Part shown: positions 1 to 64,000 of the stretch, one piece after another
How positions within the stretch are numbered: the stretch's first letter is position 1
Layout: each line of letters begins with the position of its first letter
Assembly: GCA_016806645.1 (NCBI GenBank)
Contig: JACSYO010001640.1
Span: 3,670,501 to 3,734,500, forward strand
DNA: 64,000 bases
Reading direction: 5' to 3'
From: Ophiodon elongatus
Lineage: Eukaryota; Chordata; Actinopteri; Perciformes; Hexagrammidae
Program-made: the position numbers and the translations under genes
The notes under the pieces: generated by a model
What the model was told of the DNA's origin: nothing
Seen by the model: only the letters and a program-made list of their open reading frames with translations
Databases searched by the model: none

Positions 1-189
1 GAGGGGGGTGTCATAACTAGGGGAATGTAGTGAGAGGAGGGGAGGCTCTAATGAGACCCTGTAATCACTTAACAGAGACCAGGCGCTCTGTGTCTTGCTG
101 TATTAGTGAACTCCAGACAACAGAATGCCACTTTTTTTTACCATAAATTAATAAGAGCCATGAGCAAATGAGGTCTGGACAAGGTCTAG
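1..189. other. Intergenic sequence downstream of adm
   Basis: This lies beyond the inferred poly(A) site of the minus-strand adm gene. On the minus strand it contains a GT-rich stretch that could serve as the downstream element for cleavage. No gene, RNA or clear repeat is visible. Confidence 0.5.
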
Positions 190-207
190 AGTTTTGTATG
201 CAAAATG

Positions 208-213
208 TTTATT
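208..213 (-). terminator. adm: adm polyadenylation signal
   Basis: The plus strand reads TTTATT, so the minus strand reads AATAAA. I saw no other match in the expected orientation between here and the stop codon. Cleavage would be expected 10-25 nt further on, at about 185-198. Confidence 0.65.
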
Positions 214-259
214 GAATAACAATGTTATTGCTTTGACACAAATAAAATAGAACACATTT

Positions 260-263
<4 letters not shown>

Positions 264-311
<48 letters not shown>
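264..311. repeat. (AT)24 microsatellite in adm 3' UTR
   Basis: An uninterrupted AT dinucleotide run of 48 bp. It lies in the adm transcript about 50 nt before the poly(A) signal, so the mRNA carries a self-complementary AU tract. Confidence 0.95.
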
Positions 312-315
<4 letters not shown>

Positions 316-1173
316 AACACATATCCTATTACCACAGATTGCAAAAGAATAATGACATATAGCTACAATGCCCATATATATATTTCTTCCTGTACAAAAA
401 TAGTTCTATCTGCATAAGTACTTTAATGTAACCTTTATATAATATTTAAATAAAGGAATTCATATATACATATACCTGCAATAAAAACAAATATAGATTG
501 CACATGTTTTAGTACAAACAATAACAATTTCAAGTATATTTCAATCCATTGTGGACTGGCACATATCTCACAGAATCTAAGACATTTCCCTTATACAGTG
601 TCCAAAACTTTATATAAACTGAGAGTTTCAGAGCTCTCTAGCCTATCTTCCTGTTTGGCATTGTGATGAAGATGTCTTTTCCTGATGATTCATTTGAATT
701 TAAGTCCATATGGAAAAGTGCAGAGAAGTACTGACAGTTTGGAACATGGCGGTATAATCCTTAGAGGATAGCACGTATCAAAGTCCTGGCCTTGAGGAAG
801 AAATGTGTAAAGTCCCAGAATGATAGAAGCGAGTTCCCTCCTTAAGCCAAAGGAAGTGTCCACTTTGCCAGGTATTAGCACTCTTCCTTTCCCTCTGCCA
901 AGCAAAGAGCAGCACCTGTAGTTCGCTTCACGCTGTGCCATCCAGTGTCTGTACGCCAGCTGCAGTTGTTTGCACGCTCTACATCGCTGAGCTGCAAGGC
1001 TCTGCCTTTATAGAAACTCAGTGCAGCCAGTCTTGCTCTGACTCAGTTCTCATGCCTTGAAAAATGTGCCGGGAAATACTTGGCAGAAGTCTGAGGCATT
1101 TCGAGAATTTTAGAACAGAGAGAAAACACTAACTCCCTCGCTTTTGTTCCCAACTCCTCTTGCTAAGTTCCGC

Positions 1174-1477
1174 TCATGTCCGTCTGAGGAGAGCCTCGAG
1201 CTTGTGAACTTGTGAATCATTTATGCTCCACACGGGCCTCAGCCTGCCTTGCTCTAGCGTCAGTCTGACTCGGTGCGCGGGGAGAGATCGACGCCTCCGG
1301 CCGTATCCCTGTGGGCTGATCTTGTCTGCGGGGGCACTCCCGATCTTCAACTTGTTATTGAGCTGGTGCAGACGGTGTGCGAGGTCATGCACTGTACAGG
1401 TGCCCAGCGAACAACCTTGTCTTCTTGACTGATTGCTTGAGTTTTTAGACCTCTTGGTTCGGACATTGATGTCAGTG
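1174..1477 (-). CDS. adm: adm coding exon 3 (mature hormone and stop)
   Basis: Opens after a pyrimidine-rich CAG acceptor (1478-1480) and completes a serine codon split AG/C. It encodes residues 74-174 and ends in TGA at 1174-1176. It contains the whole mature peptide, with the ring cysteines, the amidation glycine and the RRRR cleavage site. Having the hormone in a single terminal exon is the usual adrenomedullin arrangement. Confidence 0.95.
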
Positions 1478-2007
1478 CTGGAGGACAGAGGGAGAAGAAG
1501 AGAATGTTAATCTATGCTGTTCAGTCCTGAGTTGTTAATGAGTATGCTCTGCTTAAGTTAAGTATTCCTTTTCTATGACAAAAAATAATATGATGGCCAA
1601 ATGGAGACAGTTTGCAGACTTTCAGGATATCATGGGTGGTATCTTACCTGGAATGTGGCAGCAAAGTATCCCTGATATCTTCTGGTCGGACGAAGTACTC
1701 AGACTCGGCTGTCTTCTCTACTGATACACTGTCAAGATCCCGTCTCAATCGGCTCCCGAGCCATATGCTTCGCCTGGGAGAGGAAAAAAACTCTTAGTTA
1801 GTCATAGGTAGATAGTTCAGTAGACAGCTGTCACAGACTTGACAGACTGTCACATCTTATATCAAATAAAAACATTTTGATTACTGAATGATTTACTTCT
1901 CAGTTAACGCACCTTTTTTTCAACTCCGGATTCACTTCAAGTTCCACACAGTGTGCTACTGTCGCCAGCAGACAGCAGGAGAGGAAGGACTGGATGATCA
2001 ATTGCAT
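1174..2007 (-). CDS. adm: Adrenomedullin precursor (spliced: 2007-1913, 1773-1648, 1477-1174)
   Basis: Encodes preproadrenomedullin, precursor of a secreted, amidated vasodilator peptide of the calcitonin/CGRP family that signals through CLR/RAMP receptors. The three coding exons join in phase to give 174 residues. Residues 1-20 are a hydrophobic signal peptide, probably cleaved after the Ala-His-Cys at 18-20. A dibasic-flanked N-terminal segment (21-43) corresponds to PAMP. A Thr-Lys-Arg site (81-83) precedes the mature hormone (84-132), which contains the six-residue disulfide ring C96-C101. Its C-terminus is ISPQGY followed by the amidation donor G133 and four arginines (134-137). Tail residues 138-174 have no known function. 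The ring and the ISPQGYGRRRR tail are diagnostic. Length and the four-exon structure with ATG in exon 2 fit the family. Teleosts have several adm paralogues; adjacency to sbf2 favours adma. Confidence 0.95.
1648..1773 (-). CDS. adm: adm coding exon 2
   Basis: 126 nt, bounded by acceptor ctcccag and donor gtaagat; it enters and leaves at codon position 2/3. It encodes residues 32-73: the basic Trp-containing end of the PAMP-like segment, the Leu-Arg-Arg site at 41-43, and an acidic spacer ending at the Leu-Leu-Pro-His-Ser segment that leads to the hormone exon. Confidence 0.92.
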
Positions 2008-2015
2008 TTTGACTC
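1913..2015 (-). CDS. adm: adm exon 2 (start codon and signal peptide; coding 2007-1913)
   Basis: The acceptor CAG (2016-2018) is followed by 8 nt of 5' UTR and the ATG at 2007-2005 in an A-rich context. It encodes residues 1-31, a classical signal peptide with hydrophobic core and small residues before the predicted cleavage. The donor is gtgcgt. The transcript has no upstream ATG between the inferred start site and this one. Confidence 0.92.
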
Positions 2016-2603
2016 CTGTGGAGAGTAGAGAAAACATGTGTTAGTTGTTTATTTATGCTATAAATTGAGATTTAACTTCATGAATTTCCTCTTGTCCCTC
2101 AGTGCATGTAACACTCTTATGGTATTCCTATATGTGGCACACTGGTACTTGCTTACACAAGAGTCCAAAAGCCAAGTTATTTGCACTTATCATTCATTTA
2201 TTTAAAACGTTAAGCTAAGGTCAGATTTTGCTCAGTTAAGTAAACCTACAACCATGCTTTGGGCCCCTGACCAATAATGCGAAGGACAGTCTACCAATGC
2301 GGGGTCCAAAATAAACTCAGCTCATTAGTCAAACAAAAAGTTATCTGGTAACTGAAAAACATAGCAAAATCAATTGCAACTTATAAACAATATATGATGT
2401 ACTGCCTCTGTCAGATACTTTACACCTTGAAGGCAATTCTTTCACAGACGCACACATTGAGAGCCGAAGTGCTTATATAACCGGGCAGATAACCTGTCCT
2501 TGTTCCTATACTTGTGCCCTGACCTCAAAAAAGCAAGTTTGAGCCATCAGCTGGTAGCAGAGCAAATCACAGCAATATCTTTGTTAAAAGGAAGTGCACA
2601 TAC

Positions 2604-2726
2604 CTGTAATTCTCTGATCAAATTCAAATGGATGAGAAAGCTCAGTCAGCTGTAAAAGAGTACTCCACAGGTTTCTTGAAATTGCCACTGGTTCTGTGAG
2701 GCAGCTGTGTCTCACTCTGCTAATAG
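2604..2726 (-). other. adm: adm non-coding exon 1
   Basis: Ends at a good donor (ATTACAG then gtatgtg) 588 nt upstream of exon 2. The 5' limit is set about 25-30 nt downstream of the TATA box and is approximate. It contains no ATG. ADM genes typically have a non-coding first exon. Confidence 0.65.
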
Positions 2727-2750
2727 CTCCTACACACCAGACTGGGAGCC

Positions 2751-2756
2751 TTTATA
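2751..2756 (-). promoter_or_regulatory. adm: adm TATA box
   Basis: The minus strand reads TATAAA inside a GC-richer stretch, with purine/GC-box-like sequence just upstream. It is correctly spaced from the exon 1 donor to give a first exon of about 120 nt. A TATA box fits an inducible hormone gene. I saw no clear hypoxia-response motif (RCGTG) in the nearest few hundred bases. Confidence 0.7.
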
Positions 2757-2759
2757 CAG

Positions 2760-5700
2760 GAGGTGGGAGGGGCTCATGACTGACACACACAGTCTCTCAT
2801 CCTTTTTCCCCACCCTGTCCAGTACACTACTGCTGTGCTGCTGCTCGTGTAGTACAACGCAACACAGAAAAAGATCAAGAAAGGAAATAGAAATTAAAAA
2901 CGGAAAATAGTTTTAGAATAAGTAATACATCCTGTGTATCCTGTTCACTCAAAACATTAACTTTGTCACGGCTCAGTGTAAATGATGCATTTACAAACAA
3001 AGTTATACAATTATCATAAAATGTTTTTTGTTTTATGTCAGTATATGGATAAAATGGCAACAAATCAACGGTCCTCAGTCCTGTAAGTCCCATACGACAC
3101 TACAAATTGTCCCAGTAAAAGAACAATGTGTTCATCTCAGCTGACTGCTTTCTATTGGGGAGAATGTTAGAAATCTAAAAAAAAGTTTGAACATTCATCT
3201 TGTGATATTTGAACTTTACGGTCAGTTAGATATAGTTTTTGTCACCGTTCTTTTCAGTTTAACTGGCTAATTGTATAAAATAGAATTCAAGGAATGTTTC
3301 CACAGTCTGCTCTTCAGGGCACTCCCCATGTTAGCTTTGAAAGTACATTGATGATGAATTTGAGATTTGGAAAAAGACAAGCATTGAGTAACTGATTAAA
3401 TATAGTAAGTATGCCCAACTGTAAACACAATATATTCAATGTATTTGTTTTTACAAGGCAAATATTTGACCCCAGACTTACCATTTATTTTGATATTTGG
3501 ATAAATGCTAAATGGAATTTTACAATTTATCTCAAAATAAATCTAGAGTCTGAAAATGAACTTGAACAACAATCTAAGACATATGGAAAATATTAGCCTA
3601 GATGTATTTTTCAAACAATTTTGTGCTGTTATAAAGGATAACTAATAGGACTTACGTTTTTGCCTCAGGAATGCATATCCAAGAATCTATTGGAAAGAAA
3701 CGAGAGCCATCAAGTCTGCCTCTATGTCTCACCCGCTCACATTATTTGACTTTATGGGATGGTCAGTGCAGTGAGTCCCTCTAAATCTAGATGCAGCATG
3801 TTTTACATTAAGAGTTAAAGCTAAATAAGTCAAAGTAACACAGAAAAAAAGGATATTTATTTCTTTGATTTTTATTCAGGATTGGTCTGTAAGGCTGGAA
3901 ACAACCCCCTGTCGGTGGGGTTCATGAGGCAGATGTGGATATTAAGCCCCTAAGGGGGGGAAACATACACAGAAAGTACTATCACAAACAACACATTACG
4001 GAGTTTACAAGTTTCTTAGCACAGCCTTCATCAAGCTAACAACTAGTGTAGATCAGTCTGTGTCTGAGATGAGCATATTGTTAAGAAGAGATAGCCTATG
4101 CCTCAGAAATGTATGTGATGCCAAAAATAATGAAATCGTACGCCACTTCAGTCACTGTATGAAATTCTGTAAATACCAGAGAAAAAACATTTGGTTTTAT
4201 CAGTGTAGAAATTCCACTGTTGAAACTTCCACGAGGTATGGCATCAATTAGTGTTTTTGAGTTGCTCTAAGTAATGCTTTCAGTTTGGATTTTTGTTTCA
4301 GTTTCATTGAAGGGGAAAAACGCTCCCCATGGGCTCTTTCAACATCATTTTAGAAATACTTAACACTTGACATTCCACTCTAGCATTTCAGCATTCTATA
4401 ATTCATATCGTATTGTTTTTAGTCCCCGATGAATTGTTTTTCCTGAGTGTATTTATATCTCACGCGACCCAACTCAAAGAATACATAAATGTCAAACACA
4501 TGTGCTGTAAACCAGCAAATGTTTTGTAGGGACTTTGTAATGATAATTGCTTCCGGCAGAGAAGTAATCTCCTTAGTTTAGTTTACAACAGGAGATTGTG
4601 CAATCATGACAACAAATTTCTGCTGTTGCTTTTTGGCTCCTTATATAGAAATCTTTTGTTTGTCCTCCATGAAGTTGCTGTCATAGAATGACAGTTCGTC
4701 CTTGTATTTGTATGAGCAGGTACATGTGACAGGAAAGCTGAGCAACTAATGCCAGGTGTGTCAGGAAATAGTGTGTCAACCCCAAAGGCACAAATTTGAC
4801 AGGTGATTCATAATTATAATAATGCCATAAAGTCCCAGATTTGTCACCTTGAAATGTGTTTTGTTTGAGGCTTTCCCTTCATTCTTGTGCAATCATAAAC
4901 ACTTGGTCTGCATTTGTTCATGTTTTGGCTCTGGTTCAATTATTTGACTACCTCTGCCTTCATCCTCGTTTACTAGCAAACAAAAACAGTAAGTGGGATA
5001 GAAAGAAAGAAAGACAAAGAAAACTTGTAGTTTTTGCTTTTCTCTCACTCACACTTTTCCATGTGCTATTCCCTGTGACAGCTTTTCCTATTTTCCTAAA
5101 TTTCAATATTTTGCACTAATCACATGAGTTTATCCTGCGCTGCACACTGTATGTCAAAAAACAAACTATTGTCTGAGACAGCACCAATAATGATAATAAT
5201 TTTGTTTAACCTTTTGTCACTTACCAGAAGATTGAAGCGTTAAATTAAGTTTTGTTAAATTAAGTTCTGTTAAAAAGCGGAAACAAATATGTGAGTCAAA
5301 AGAATAACCTCTGATCATTTTAATGTTGCAATTAGAGCAGCTTTGTTATATTATCAGGGAAAAAAATAATAATTTTGGAGTGTATTTTAATATAACTAGT
5401 ATGTTTTGTACTGGTAGCACACTTGACAAGTAGTTGATTTGCAGTGAAAGATAAAATACGTTTTCTTGGCACTAAATCCTTATCATAAATAAAAAAATAT
5501 TATACTAAAAAAAGAGGGAAAGTCTAGAGAAGTAGTATATTATTATATAACCTGCTGCACATAATACTGATGTAAATATTCTGCATCAGTTGCTAATCAA
5601 TATATTTAATCTCAATCAGTCTCCACAACACTTTGGGAAAGCTCTTTTCCAACTGGAGTCTCCAGTAAATCATCTGGTAATTACTTTTCCACTGTTGTAA

Positions 5701-5815
5701 TCAATATATTTCTCTCAGTTACAGTAATTTATAGTATTATTCTGGTGAGCTGGGGACCCCACAGTTTGGACCTAAAAGAGCCTCTGTTGGGATACAGTGC
5801 TGTATCTGTAAACTC
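2760..5815. other. Divergent intergenic region between adm and sbf2
   Basis: About 3 kb between two head-to-head genes. It must hold the proximal promoter of adm at its left end and upstream elements of sbf2 at its right end. Most of it is AT-rich. No gene, RNA gene or confident mobile element is visible, and the open frames here are short and unlike known proteins. Confidence 0.6.
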
Positions 5816-5829
5816 AAGGGCCCACGCCC

Positions 5830-5865
5830 ATGGACGGCTCCCTCTCCCGCACGCAAGCGCAGTGA
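5830..5865 (+). other. Upstream ORF 1 in sbf2 leader (11 codons)
   Basis: ATG to TGA, 11 codons, in the same frame as sbf2 but closed by TGA 5863-5865. That stop shows the sbf2 frame cannot start further upstream. It is translated only if transcription starts before 5830. Confidence 0.4.
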
Positions 5866-5882
5866 CACTCCTTCTGTCAAAC

Positions 5883-5915
5883 ATGGCTGTGCTCTGGAAG
5901 CAGGAAAAATGCTGA
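5883..5915 (+). other. Upstream ORF 2 in sbf2 leader (10 codons)
   Basis: ATG-GCT start with TGA at 5913-5915, 35 nt before the sbf2 start codon. Purine at -3 and G at +4 make it a plausible initiation site if included in the transcript. Confidence 0.4.
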
Positions 5916-5949
5916 ATTGTGTTGGTATTACTCGGGAAAAGCAGCAGAC

Positions 5950-64000
<58,051 letters not shown>

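Larger units (their letters stand above)
190..1173 (-). other. adm: adm 3' UTR
   Basis: This is the untranslated region between the adm stop codon (1174-1176) and the only convincing minus-strand AATAAA (208-213). At about 980 nt it is long compared with the 525-nt coding sequence. It is AT-rich in its distal half, which holds a 48-bp AT dinucleotide run and ATTTA-type motifs of the kind linked to mRNA turnover. The distal limit is inferred from the poly(A) signal. An 83-codon open frame at 690-941 lies inside it and resembles nothing I know. Confidence 0.7.

Noticed and set aside
148..375. Open frame containing an Ile-Tyr repeat
   Set aside because: It is a translation of the (AT)24 run in the adm 3' UTR. 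The same applies to the Ile-Tyr frames at 27178-27459 and 31758-32133.
690..941. 83-codon minus-strand open frame downstream of the adm stop codon
   Set aside because: It lies wholly in the adm 3' UTR, has no splice evidence and no resemblance to a known peptide.

Overview
This window is vertebrate nuclear DNA, most likely from a ray-finned (teleost) fish. It is AT-rich, full of long dinucleotide microsatellites, and carries several interspersed repeats typical of teleosts. Its only protein-coding content is two intron-containing genes arranged head to head. I found no bacterial-style operon, CRISPR array, rRNA or phage feature, and no sign of a new multi-gene system.

Region 1 (about 190-2760, minus strand) is a complete adrenomedullin precursor gene, adm (adma-type). 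It has a TATA box, a non-coding first exon, three coding exons (174 residues), a 3' UTR of about 1 kb and a poly(A) signal. Region 2 (about 2760-5820) is the 3 kb divergent intergenic interval.

Region 3 (5950 to beyond 64000, plus strand) is the 5' part of sbf2 (SET-binding factor 2, also MTMR13). Seventeen consecutive coding exons (residues 1-647) could be placed, all with GT-AG introns and continuous phase. They encode the complete DENN module and the start of the following SBF2 domain. The GRAM, pseudophosphatase and PH regions lie past the right edge. Introns 1 and 2 are very long (15.8 and 18.7 kb); exons 4-16 are packed into about 12 kb.

Mobile DNA sits in the introns. It includes a 0.9 kb hAT-like element with a perfect 8-bp target-site duplication, a 0.66 kb inverted-repeat MITE with a TTA/TTAA duplication, a 1.07 kb foldback element, two tRNA-derived SINE copies, and several repeat families present twice in the window. 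No autonomous transposase was recognised.

The two genes are not known to act in one pathway. ADM is a secreted vasoactive peptide hormone, and SBF2/MTMR13 is a cytoplasmic membrane-trafficking regulator. As I recall, the same ADM/SBF2 divergent neighbourhood exists in human 11p15, which supports both identifications.
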